Of a stretch of 9,112 nt of DNA, positions 1 through 7,042 are shown in pieces. A model generated the notes under the pieces. That model saw only the letters and a list, made by a program, of their open reading frames with translations. It made no database searches and was not told where the DNA came from. Position 1 is the stretch's first letter. Each line of letters begins with the position of its first letter. The stretch lies in assembly GCA_014799645.1 (NCBI GenBank), contig JAAVHQ010000018.1, positions 34,320-43,431 of the forward strand, written 5' to 3'. The position numbers were made by a program, and so were the translations under genes. Source of the DNA: Clostridiales bacterium. Its GTDB lineage: Bacteria; Bacillota; Clostridia; Christensenellales; UBA3700.

Positions 1-341
1 GAATAATTGCTATTGTATTTTCGAATATTGTCTACCGCTTTATTGATATCCTCTACGCTCGCCGTCATAGTCGTGGGAACAAACGTCGTCGTACCGGTGA
101 AAAGATGATACTTGCAAATTGTGTCGATAGACTCAATACTCGCTTCCATACAGTCTTTGCCCCAACCGCCGTGAGTGTGAATATCTATAAATCCCGCAGT
201 CGCTATTTTGCCCTGCGCGTCGAATACCTCGCCCTCGACTTGACTGCCGATTGCCTTAATGATACCGCCCTCGATTGTGACGTTGCCTTGGACAAATTTG
301 CCTTGCGAATAGATTTTTGCGTTGATTACGGTGCTTGTCAT
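1..341 (-). CDS. nagA: N-acetylglucosamine-6-phosphate deacetylase, N-terminal part (cut by the window edge)
   Basis: This enzyme removes the acetyl group from GlcNAc-6-phosphate to give glucosamine-6-phosphate in cytoplasmic amino-sugar catabolism and cell-wall recycling. Only 113 residues lie in the window; the family is usually about 370-400 residues. They start MTSTVINAKIYSQGKF, give the small N-terminal beta domain of amidohydrolases, and then the metal-binding motif GFIDIHTHGG (residues 50-59, with His55 and His57). The NagA-typical strand FTGTTTFVPTT follows at about 81-91. The ATG at 341 is preceded by a purine-rich AGGTAGAG ribosome binding site and a good promoter upstream. It is divergent from the lipoprotein gene. 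The sugar-nucleotide genes to its right also deal with N-acetylhexosamines, so the neighbourhood is thematically consistent. The HTHGG and GTTTF motifs make the assignment firm, although the catalytic C-terminal half is not visible. Confidence 0.92.
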   Translation of the reverse strand, partial: MTSTVINAKIYSQGKFVQGNVTIEGGIIKAIGSQVEGEVFDAQGKIATAGFIDIHTHGGWGKDCMEASIESIDTICKYHLFTGTTTFVPTTMTASVEDINKAVDNIRKYNSNY

Positions 342-381
342 TCTCTACCTATATTAGTCCAATAATATTTTGTACGATTTA

Positions 382-411
382 ATTATATTACCCGTTTTGG
401 GTCGGTGTCAA
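382..411 (-). promoter_or_regulatory. Promoter for nagA (sigma-A type)
   Basis: On the - strand a perfect -35 hexamer TTGACA (406-411) and a perfect -10 TATAAT (382-387) are separated by 18 bp, which places transcription start near 375 and leaves a leader of about 35 nt before the nagA ATG. The spacer contains a small dyad, ACCC-GTTTT-GGGT (390-402), lying exactly between the two hexamers, which could be an operator half-site pair. That regulatory role is inference. Confidence 0.75.
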
Positions 412-493
412 TCCTTGAATTTTGATATGTAGGAATTTTGTTTGTAATTTTTTGTATTTAATCATTATCTTTACCAAAAAATCTATTTCTCTC

Positions 494-522
494 TTTACAA
501 ATAAAGAAATATATAATATAAT
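494..522 (+). promoter_or_regulatory. Promoter for the lipoprotein gene (sigma-A type)
   Basis: TTTACA (494-499, five of six matches to the -35 consensus) and a perfect TATAAT (517-522) are spaced by 17 bp in a very AT-rich stretch. Transcription would begin near 529, about 25 nt before the ATG at 555, with the ribosome binding site AGGGAG at 542-547. It points away from the nagA promoter, so the 150 bp between them is a divergent control region. Confidence 0.75.
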
Positions 523-554
523 AATTTTGTAACAAAAATAAAGGGAGATAAATT

Positions 555-1997
555 ATGAACTCTATGAAAACAAAAAAAGGCAAGATTGCAGTAAGTTTAT
601 TTGCGGTAATGCTAATCGCTTGTATTCTTACAGTTTCTATGACGGGTTGTAGTTCCAGTGAAGTAGGCGTCACTCCTGTTGACGTATTCTTCGTAGGCAC
701 GATGCAAAAGAATCCGACAGATACGTCCGACTTGATGAAAGAAGGTACGGAACTCGTCAGCGTAAAGACAATGCTCGATACGGAAAAGTGGACTCTTGAA
801 TCACATCCGTACGACGTCATCGCCGGCATCTACGCGTTGGCTGTTACCAATTACAACAACGTAAACCGCGCGGCTTATATGGTAATGACGGACTCGTCGG
901 TAAACGCTTTCCAATGCTCTAATCTGGGCAATAAAGACGTCAACGTCGGCATTAGAAGTACCTACTCTAATTACCGTGGTGAAAACGGCTATTTTGAGCA
1001 AACCGTTTCCGGCGTAACCGTTCTTGACGGTTTGGGCGGTTTTATCAGCAGCCTTAAATCAAATTTCGGTTGGAATAGTCAAGTTTACCAAAACGACGAT
1101 TTTAGAATTGAAAAGAAAGGCTTCAACGCAGGCGCTGAATTCTACGGAGAAGGTAACAACGATAGCGACGTTACCAAATACATAATGGGCGCAGGCAATC
1201 CAAAACTTAATAAAGTGAAAGCAAAAGATTATAGAGGCGACGTGACCGCTAATTTAACTAAGTCTGAAGAAGACGATTTCGTATCTAATAGAATGTTCGC
1301 TTGGTCGGAACTAGAAGCTTACGACGGCGATAAACTAACGGTTGCAGGCACTACTTATTACACGGGTACTTACGGCACAGGTTGGGCAACCAGCAATTAC
1401 AGCAACAAAGAATATTTTGACGAAGAAAAGACTTCGATTTCCTATGACGCTGATCTCGATTTGTATACGTTGAATATCACAATTATCAATGATTACGTCG
1501 ACGAAGCGTGCGACTTTACGAAAGGCGGACTTGTAAAAGACACAAAGGATTATATCGCGCTAAAAAATGCAAAATACATCGAATCCACAGCAAAAGTCGA
1601 GGTTTACGGAAGCGGACTTATTAAGTCGATGCAAAAGATTGATACTCTTGAATCCAAAGAGAAATGCGACCTCACGGTTGCCGGCGGTATGCTTGGTTCT
1701 TGCAACGGCGGCGGAAGAGCGTCCAATAGAATTACAATGGCGTTCGGTTACGAGAAAGAGGATTGCGACGCATTGAGACTCGTTGCTCTCTATTGGCCTG
1801 AACTTGCTACGGACACTTCTTTCCAAAAGGCTAAAAATTACAACGGCTCAGGCTCACCGCTCAAAGGCATTAAAGCTCTTGACCTATCTAAATACACGAC
1901 CTTCAAAGATTACAAACCGCAAATCAACGATTTGGCAGGTAAGTTTAATACACTCTACTCTTATGACTGGTCGACGTACTCGTTGGATGAAGAATAA
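555..1997 (+). CDS. Large secreted lipoprotein of unknown function
   Basis: I do not recognise a family. The 480-residue product starts with a basic N-terminus (MNSMKTKKGK), then a hydrophobic segment (residues 11-29) and the lipobox-like MTGC with Cys32 followed by serines. It should therefore be a lipoprotein anchored to the outer face of the membrane, with about 449 mature residues. The mature part is rich in Asn, Asp, Tyr, Gly, Ser and Thr, has no evident membrane segment, and contains a Tyr/Gly/Thr-rich stretch around 266-285 (TTYYTGTYGTGWA) and a Gly-rich GGMLGSCNGGGRAS at about 376-389, which looks like a beta-rich extracellular domain. The ATG at 555 is chosen because AGGGAG lies 7 nt upstream; a second Met at residue 4 is possible. 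It has its own promoter and is followed by a hairpin. It lies 140 bp before the NahK-like kinase, in the same direction, so a role as a surface sugar- or glycan-related protein is possible but is only an inference from position. Confidence 0.85.
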   Translation: MNSMKTKKGKIAVSLFAVMLIACILTVSMTGCSSSEVGVTPVDVFFVGTMQKNPTDTSDLMKEGTELVSVKTMLDTEKWTLESHPYDVIAGIYALAVTNYNNVNRAAYMVMTDSSVNAFQCSNLGNKDVNVGIRSTYSNYRGENGYFEQTVSGVTVLDGLGGFISSLKSNFGWNSQVYQNDDFRIEKKGFNAGAEFYGEGNNDSDVTKYIMGAGNPKLNKVKAKDYRGDVTANLTKSEEDDFVSNRMFAWSELEAYDGDKLTVAGTTYYTGTYGTGWATSNYSNKEYFDEEKTSISYDADLDLYTLNITIINDYVDEACDFTKGGLVKDTKDYIALKNAKYIESTAKVEVYGSGLIKSMQKIDTLESKEKCDLTVAGGMLGSCNGGGRASNRITMAFGYEKEDCDALRLVALYWPELATDTSFQKAKNYNGSGSPLKGIKALDLSKYTTFKDYKPQINDLAGKFNTLYSYDWSTYSLDEE

Positions 1998-2007
1998 TAA
2001 TGATACG

Positions 2008-2035
2008 CATACACACGGGGCAACCCGTGTGTATG
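2008..2035 (+). terminator. Perfect 12-bp hairpin after the lipoprotein gene, likely attenuator or terminator
   Basis: CATACACACGGG and CCCGTGTGTATG form a perfect 12-bp stem closed by a GCAA loop, which fits the GNRA tetraloop class. It begins 10 nt after the lipoprotein stop codon. No run of T follows directly; the nearest is ttttt at 2054-2058. It is therefore not a canonical intrinsic terminator and may instead protect the 3' end of the lipoprotein mRNA or reduce read-through into the kinase gene. The structure is certain from the sequence; the role is not. Confidence 0.55.
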
Positions 2036-2050
2036 TCGCAAAATAAATTG

Positions 2051-2104
2051 AGATTTTTATATAACAAAGTAAATTAATAAACGTATTTTGTTGTATAAAA
2101 ATCT
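2051..2104. repeat. AT-rich long inverted repeat upstream of the NahK-like gene
   Basis: Arms 2051-2071 and 2084-2104 pair over 21 positions, with only two G-T wobble pairs as RNA, around a 12-nt AT-rich loop. The left arm begins AGATTTTTATA and the right arm ends TATAAAAATCT. It fills most of the gap between the lipoprotein hairpin and the kinase ribosome binding site. It could be an AT-rich bidirectional terminator, an operator, or a very small miniature element. I see no clear -35/-10 pair for the kinase here. Confidence 0.6.
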
Positions 2105-2137
2105 TTATTTACAAATACAACCAAAATAGAGGAAGGA

Positions 2138-3223
2138 ATGGACGTAAGCAAAATCGCAAACATTTTTGATTTTCAAGGCGAAATTGACGCAATCAAGCCA
2201 TACGGAGAAGGTCATATCAACGATACCTTCTTAGTTAGCGTCAAAGATTGTGAAATAAAGTATATTCTTCAACGACTTAATACCAAAATTTTTACTAATT
2301 TCCACGGACTGATGAATAATATACTAAAAGTTACCGAATATCTTCGCGCTATCGTCAAGAGCGAAAACAAAGATTCTTCTCGCGAGTGTTTAACTTTGAT
2401 ACCTACTAAGAGCGGAGAGCCTTATTACGTCGACGGAGATGACTGTTGGCGCGCTTATATATTCATTAAAGATTCTATCGTCTATCAGGTTATCGATTCC
2501 CCCGCCGTATTTGAAAATACAGGTGAAGCTTTCGGAAAATTTATATCGAGATTGGACGGATTCGACGCAAGCGTTCTTTGCGAAGTAATACCCAATTTCC
2601 ACAACACGCTCGATAGATACAACAAGTTCTTGACCTCGCTTGAAGCGGACAAAGTCAAAAGAGCCACCTCGGCTAAATGCGAGATTGAATTCGTAAACAA
2701 ACGTAAGAATATCGTATCGGCGATAGTGGACGCTCTCGATAAGGGAGAAATCCCCCTTCGCGTAACACACAACGATACTAAAATAAACAACGTACTTATC
2801 GACAAATATACGGGAAAAGCAATTTGCATAATCGACCTTGATACGATAATGCCGGGAAGTCTACTCTACGACTTCGGCGATTCCATTCGCTCGGGTTGCA
2901 ACACCGCGCTTGAAGACGAAAAGGATTTGTCAAAAGTCGACTTTGACATTACGCTTTATGAGGCGTACTGCAAAGGCTTTTTGAATGGCATAGGCGACAA
3001 GATTACGCAAAAAGAAATCGATATGTTGCATTTGAGCGCAATAATTATTACGCTTGAATGCGGAATAAGATTTCTTACCGACTATCTTGACGGCGACGAA
3101 TACTTCAAGATTGCTTATCCGGAGCACAATTTGGTAAGATGCCGTACGCAATTCAAACTTGTCGAGCGTATGGAAAAAATGAGCGATGAGATGATAGAAA
3201 TCGCTAAAAGATGTAGAAAATAA
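2138..3223 (+). CDS. nahK: N-acetylhexosamine 1-kinase-like phosphotransferase (NahK family)
   Basis: This protein belongs to the aminoglycoside phosphotransferase (APH) kinase fold. It most resembles NahK, the bifidobacterial kinase of about 360 residues that phosphorylates GlcNAc or GalNAc at C1 with ATP in the lacto-N-biose/galacto-N-biose pathway. Its 361 residues match that length. Visible motifs are GEGHINDTF (23-31, nucleotide-binding region), the catalytic loop THNDTKINN (210-218, with Asp213 as the likely base), the metal-binding IDLDTIMPG (232-240), and DFGDSIR (245-251), which in my memory is near-identical in NahK. The ATG is preceded by AGAGGAAGGA, giving a good ribosome binding site. 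galE follows 17 nt after the stop, an arrangement like the bifidobacterial lnp cluster, where nahK (lnpB) and galE (lnpD) occur together. The lacto-N-biose phosphorylase and uridylyltransferase of that cluster are not in this window. A more general APH-family sugar kinase cannot be excluded. Confidence 0.78.
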   Translation: MDVSKIANIFDFQGEIDAIKPYGEGHINDTFLVSVKDCEIKYILQRLNTKIFTNFHGLMNNILKVTEYLRAIVKSENKDSSRECLTLIPTKSGEPYYVDGDDCWRAYIFIKDSIVYQVIDSPAVFENTGEAFGKFISRLDGFDASVLCEVIPNFHNTLDRYNKFLTSLEADKVKRATSAKCEIEFVNKRKNIVSAIVDALDKGEIPLRVTHNDTKINNVLIDKYTGKAICIIDLDTIMPGSLLYDFGDSIRSGCNTALEDEKDLSKVDFDITLYEAYCKGFLNGIGDKITQKEIDMLHLSAIIITLECGIRFLTDYLDGDEYFKIAYPEHNLVRCRTQFKLVERMEKMSDEMIEIAKRCRK

Positions 3224-3240
3224 CTATTAAGGAGTCTAAT

Positions 3241-4254
3241 ATGAGCGTTTTGGTAACCGGTGGCGCGGGCTATATCGGCTCGCATACGGTAATTGAACTC
3301 GTAGAAAATGGGTACGATCCCATAATCGTTGACAATCTTTGCAACAGCAAAAAAATCGCAGTTGAGCGAATAGAGCAAATCGTGGGCAGAAAAATTAAGT
3401 TCTACCCTTACGACGTTTGCGATTTAGAAAAACTTCGCAGTATCTTCAAAGCCGAAAAGATTGATTCTTGCATACATTTTGCAGGTCTTAAAGCCGTCGG
3501 CGAATCTTGTCAAAAACCTCTTGAATATTATCAAAACAATTTGATAAGTACGCTGAACCTTATTCAGGTAATGAAAGAATTCGGATGTAAGAATCTCGTT
3601 TTCTCTTCCTCGGCTACCGTGTACGGACAGCCGAAGAGCGTACCGATACTTGAAGACTTCCCTCTCTCGACGACCAATCCTTACGGCTCGACAAAACTCT
3701 ATATCGAGGGAATACTCAAAGACGTCTACAAGGCGGACAATTCCTTTAATATCGCGCTTTTGAGATACTTCAACCCGATCGGCGCGCACAAGAGCGGACT
3801 TATCGGCGAAGACCCCAACGGCATTCCAAACAACCTCATGCCGTATATCACGCAAGTCGCTATCGGCAAACTCAAAAGATTGAGCGTATTCGGCGACGAC
3901 TACCCCACTCACGACGGAACGGGCGTAAGAGATTACATTCACGTGCTTGATTTGGCGCGCGGACATATTCTCGCGCTCAAAAAACTCGCGACGAACAGCG
4001 GTCTTGTGATTTATAATCTCGGTACGGGAAAAGGATACAGCGTACTAGATATGGTAAAAGCTTTTGAGAAAGCAAGCGGAAGACAAGTGCCTTACGTTAT
4101 TACGGCAAGAAGAGACGGCGATATCGCGGAATGCTTCGCTTCTACAGATTTAGCTAAGAAAGAACTTGGATTCGAATGTAAATACGATTTGCAAGATATG
4201 TGCGAAGACAGTTGGAGATGGCAAAGCAAAAATCCCAACGGATACGGAGAATAA
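3241..4254 (+). CDS. galE: UDP-glucose 4-epimerase, possibly also acting on UDP-GlcNAc/UDP-GalNAc
   Basis: GalE interconverts UDP-galactose and UDP-glucose with tightly bound NAD+; some members also interconvert UDP-GalNAc and UDP-GlcNAc. The 337-residue protein is full length for this extended short-chain dehydrogenase family. It shows the NAD-binding GGAGYIGSH (7-15), the catalytic SSSATVYG with Ser124, the YxxxK pair Tyr148/Lys152 (NPYGSTK), the sugar-binding RYFNPIGAH (175-183), and RRDGDIAECFAS near the C-terminus. By alignment from memory, Cys298 falls at the position of E. coli Tyr299 and human Cys307, the residue that limits access of N-acetylated sugars; a small side chain there favours the broader specificity. 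The start has AAGGAG 6 nt upstream. It sits 17 nt after the NahK-like kinase and 2 nt before the dehydratase start, so all three are probably cotranscribed. Confidence 0.95.
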   Translation: MSVLVTGGAGYIGSHTVIELVENGYDPIIVDNLCNSKKIAVERIEQIVGRKIKFYPYDVCDLEKLRSIFKAEKIDSCIHFAGLKAVGESCQKPLEYYQNNLISTLNLIQVMKEFGCKNLVFSSSATVYGQPKSVPILEDFPLSTTNPYGSTKLYIEGILKDVYKADNSFNIALLRYFNPIGAHKSGLIGEDPNGIPNNLMPYITQVAIGKLKRLSVFGDDYPTHDGTGVRDYIHVLDLARGHILALKKLATNSGLVIYNLGTGKGYSVLDMVKAFEKASGRQVPYVITARRDGDIAECFASTDLAKKELGFECKYDLQDMCEDSWRWQSKNPNGYGE

Positions 4255-4256
4255 AG

Positions 4257-6245
4257 ATGAAACGACCTAAACTAAAGACAAAGTCTTTTACAATTCGTAC
4301 TCTTAGAGAATGGAGTATTTTGGCTATCGACCTCGTTACAGTCATCGTCTGCTATTTAGGCGCGGTTTTGCTTTCGCAAGTATACTTGCCTCAACATGGC
4401 GTACCGGTAAAAGAAATACTCGTAAAGACGTTTTTGGGCATACCTATAATTATTGCTGTGTTTGCGATCTCTTTCCTCGCTTTTCGCGTATTCAAAGTCG
4501 TGTGGAGATATGCAAGAGGAAGAGACTACCTTAGAATAGTAGGTTCATGCGTAGTGGCTACGATTCTTTTCGCCATACTCGACCAATCTTTCGATTTAAT
4601 TAATATTATACCTAAGGGCACTACCGATTCGGACTTGCCAATGATAAAGCAAATAATCTACCCCGCTTACTTTATGTTGGGCGTATTCTCTACCTCGGCT
4701 ATAATTTTGCTGAGAATACTATATGAATTCGTCTACGCAAGACAAAAAGATAAGTTGGAAGTCGGTCACAAAAAACGTACTATGATTATCGGCGCAGGCT
4801 ATACTGCAAGCGTAATTTTGGAAGAAATTTCCCGTCAAGACAGCATATATAAACCTATATGCCTTATCGACGACGACCCCGACAAACTCGGCAGAATTAT
4901 CAATGAAATCGAAGTAGTCGGCAACACAAAAGAGATTGCCATTTGCGTACAAAAATATGCGATAGATACGATAATCTTCGCTATACCGTCGCTTAACGGC
5001 GAAGTACGTCAAAGAATTTTGCAAGACTGCAACGCCACGAAGTGTCAAGTCAAGGTCTTGCCTTTCATGAGCGAAATGATAGAAAACGTCAATATTACCA
5101 AGCAAATGCGCGACATCAATATCGCGGACTTGTTGGGACGTCAGCAAATCACTTTCGAAGATATGGGCGTAGCAAGTTATATTTATGACAAAATCGTAAT
5201 GGTAACTGGCGGCGGCGGTTCGATAGGCTCGGAGCTTTGCCGTCAAATAGCAAAATACAAGCCAAGAAGAATAATTATCGTAGATATTTACGAGAACTGC
5301 GCTTACAACATTCAGCAGGAACTTTTGAGGACGTACGGCGCGGATTACGACTTGCACGTGGAAATTCTTTCCGTAACGGACTACGACAAGATGGACGACT
5401 TATTCGCCGAATTCAGACCGCAAATAATCTTCCACGCGGCTGCGCACAAGCACGTTCCGCTTATGGAAACCGTACCTGAAGAAGCGGTCAAAAACAACGT
5501 CTTCGGCACGTACAACCTTGCCCTTTTGGCGGACAAGCACAACGTCAAAAAATTTATTATGATTTCTACCGACAAAGCGGTCAACCCCACCAACGTAATG
5601 GGCGCGACAAAGCGTTGTTGCGAAGAAATCGTACAAATGATGGCGCAAAAAGGTTCGAATACGGAATTTGCCGCAGTAAGATTCGGAAACGTGTTGGGAA
5701 GCAACGGCTCGGTAATACCGCTATTTAAGAAGCAAATCGAGAACGGCGGCCCTGTAACCGTCACCCACCCCGACATAATAAGATACTTTATGACTATACC
5801 TGAGGCGGTAAGCCTTGTGTTGCAAGCAGGTACGTTCGCTCACGGCGGAGAGATTTTCGTCTTGGATATGGGCAAACAAGTAAAGATCGTAAGCCTTGCG
5901 GAAAACCTCATTACCCTTATGGGACACAAGCCTTACGTCGATATCGACATAGTATTTACGGGTCTTCGCCCAGGTGAAAAACTCTTCGAGGAACTTCTTA
6001 TGAACGAAGAAGGCTTGCAAAAGACCGCCAACGAAAAGATTTTCGTAGGTCACCAAGTGACGATAGATATCGATGGCTTCACCAAAGAACTTGAAAAGAT
6101 GCGCGCGATTTGCGCTACCAACGACAAGCACGCTGTCGTCGAACAACTCAAAGTACTCGTACCGACGTTTACGCACGATACCGCTTATCTGGAAAAAATC
6201 ACTAATCTTGCGGAAAAATATAGGACTGAGGAGTTGTCCAACTAA
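4257..6245 (+). CDS. Membrane-anchored UDP-GlcNAc 4,6-dehydratase, PglF/WbpM/CapD-type polysaccharide biosynthesis protein
   Basis: This family converts UDP-GlcNAc to UDP-4-keto-6-deoxy-GlcNAc, the first step to bacillosamine, QuiNAc or related surface sugars. From the ATG at 4257 the product is 662 residues, typical of the long form. Four hydrophobic segments lie near 19-42, 59-79, 92-109 and 133-157. A first Rossmann domain has IIGAGYTAS (about 177-185), and the catalytic short-chain dehydrogenase domain opens with VTGGGGSIGSE (about 316-326). The active-site stretch STDKAVNPTNVMGATK (about 437-452) has Thr438/Asp439/Lys440 and Met448 in place of the usual tyrosine, with Lys452. That SMK-type triad marks the long WbpM/PglF class as opposed to the short FlaA1-like SYK enzymes. 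I chose 4257 over an upstream in-frame ATG at 4200 because GGAGA lies 6 nt before it and it starts 2 nt after the galE stop; 4200 would overlap galE by 55 nt. The exact product sugar is not determined by the sequence. Confidence 0.93.
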   Translation: MKRPKLKTKSFTIRTLREWSILAIDLVTVIVCYLGAVLLSQVYLPQHGVPVKEILVKTFLGIPIIIAVFAISFLAFRVFKVVWRYARGRDYLRIVGSCVVATILFAILDQSFDLINIIPKGTTDSDLPMIKQIIYPAYFMLGVFSTSAIILLRILYEFVYARQKDKLEVGHKKRTMIIGAGYTASVILEEISRQDSIYKPICLIDDDPDKLGRIINEIEVVGNTKEIAICVQKYAIDTIIFAIPSLNGEVRQRILQDCNATKCQVKVLPFMSEMIENVNITKQMRDINIADLLGRQQITFEDMGVASYIYDKIVMVTGGGGSIGSELCRQIAKYKPRRIIIVDIYENCAYNIQQELLRTYGADYDLHVEILSVTDYDKMDDLFAEFRPQIIFHAAAHKHVPLMETVPEEAVKNNVFGTYNLALLADKHNVKKFIMISTDKAVNPTNVMGATKRCCEEIVQMMAQKGSNTEFAAVRFGNVLGSNGSVIPLFKKQIENGGPVTVTHPDIIRYFMTIPEAVSLVLQAGTFAHGGEIFVLDMGKQVKIVSLAENLITLMGHKPYVDIDIVFTGLRPGEKLFEELLMNEEGLQKTANEKIFVGHQVTIDIDGFTKELEKMRAICATNDKHAVVEQLKVLVPTFTHDTAYLEKITNLAEKYRTEELSN

Positions 6246-6278
6246 TCAAAATTTGAATAAAATATAAGAGGTGTAAAA

Positions 6279-6707
6279 ATGGATATAGATTTTTTTAAGA
6301 AAGAAAAAGTCGCAAAGATGAAAGAAAAGGATAAGGACGGCGTTTCCGCGCTCAACGTAATTATCAATAAGATAATGCTAGCCGGCATAGAGAAACGCGC
6401 AAAGGGCGAAACTCTCAACGAGGGCGATATTTTATCCCTTTTGCAAAAGACTGAAAAGGAACTTATCGAAGAAAAGAGCGGCTATGAAAAAGCCGGCGCA
6501 AATTATCTCGATAAAGTCGAAAGTCTTGACAATCAAATCAAGACTATAAAGAGTTATCTCCCTACCCTAATGAGCAAGGACGAAATCAAAGAAGTAATAC
6601 TTTCTCTCGACGATAAGTCAGTGCCAAGCGTAATGAAGCATTTTAAAACCAACTACGCAGGCAAATGCGATATGAAAGTAGTCAACGAAGTTCTTCGTTC
6701 GCTGTAA
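6279..6707 (+). CDS. yqeY: YqeY-like protein (GatB/YqeY domain)
   Basis: The 142-residue protein is a stand-alone GatB/YqeY domain, close to the usual family length of about 147-150. It has the helical N-terminal part (MKEKDKDGVSALNVIINKI, residues 14-32), the charged KRAKGETLNEGDILSLLQK stretch, a long helix with SGYEKAGANYLDKVESLDNQI, and the family-typical IKSYLPTLMSKDEI (89-102) leading into the small C-terminal helical bundle. The domain resembles the tRNA-binding tail of the GatB amidotransferase subunit, but the function of stand-alone YqeY is not well established. The start has AAGAGG 7 nt upstream. It begins 33 nt after the dehydratase stop and is the last gene before a strong terminator, so it probably shares the sugar operon transcript. 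No functional link to the sugar enzymes is evident. Confidence 0.9.
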   Translation: MDIDFFKKEKVAKMKEKDKDGVSALNVIINKIMLAGIEKRAKGETLNEGDILSLLQKTEKELIEEKSGYEKAGANYLDKVESLDNQIKTIKSYLPTLMSKDEIKEVILSLDDKSVPSVMKHFKTNYAGKCDMKVVNEVLRSL

Positions 6708-6742
6708 GATACGTTAGTATTATAAGATAATTGTTTTATAAA

Positions 6743-6775
6743 CCCTGCTATCAATGCTAGCAGGGGTTTTATTTT
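6743..6775 (+). terminator. Intrinsic terminator after yqeY
   Basis: CCCTGCTA (6743-6750) and TAGCAGGG (6758-6765) form an 8-bp GC-rich stem with a 7-nt loop, followed by a single G and the T-rich tail TTTTATTTT. It ends the kinase-galE-dehydratase-yqeY transcript. Confidence 0.88.
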
Positions 6776-7042
6776 ATAGTTGTTAATGGCTTATAAGTGA
6801 ATTTGCATTTAGTGTCGGACATCTTTTTGGGACGTTGCCCAAAAAATGATACACCAAATTGCAAACACACTTACCGCCTTGAACTTTTGTTATTCTATTG
6901 GAACTATCCTTTTGAAAAAAGTTGGTGACGAGTGCGGAGAGTGGTGTGGATTTCGTTTTAGCAAGGGCGAGCGGTGGCGTCAAGTGTACTTGCCGTACAC
7001 GTCGTCACCCCGAGACCCGAAGATCAAGCGGAAGGCGCGCCG
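6776..7042. other. Non-coding stretch with inverted repeats, probable repetitive or remnant element
   Basis: No convincing gene lies here, although short open frames exist on both strands without good ribosome binding sites or recognisable products. The left half contains an AT-rich dyad TTTTTGGG-ACGTTG-CCCAAAAA (6824-6845) flanked by further imperfect pairing (GTGT at 6812 with ACAC at 6851). The right half, from about 6922, is clearly more GC-rich than its neighbours. It contains GGTGACGA (6924-6931) with its exact complement TCGTCACC (7002-7009), an inner GTGTAC-TTGCC-GTACAC (6984-7000), and the palindrome GGCGCGCC (7034-7041). The block runs to the end of the transporter gene, which converges with yqeY. 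It could be an intergenic repeat family of this lineage or the remnant of a mobile element; I cannot show copies within this window. Confidence 0.5.

Noticed and set aside
3424..3966. 180-residue open frame on the - strand inside galE
   Set aside because: It is antisense to a full-length galE with all catalytic motifs, so it is a shadow of that codon pattern. The 212-residue antisense frame inside the dehydratase (4719-5357) is rejected for the same reason.
4200..4256. Upstream in-frame ATG for the dehydratase, overlapping galE
   Set aside because: It would add 19 highly basic residues read from the galE 3' end. The ATG at 4257 has GGAGA at the right distance and sits directly after the galE stop codon.
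6783..6983. 66-residue open frame on the - strand in the same block
   Set aside because: The frame crosses the AT-rich dyad, lacks a ribosome binding site, and shows no domain-like pattern. It looks like a chance translation of a repeat-like element.
6984..7009. Hairpin GTGTAC-TTGCC-GTACAC considered as a terminator for the transporter operon
   Set aside because: No T-run follows it on the - strand, so it is not a canonical intrinsic terminator. I list it only as part of the structured block.
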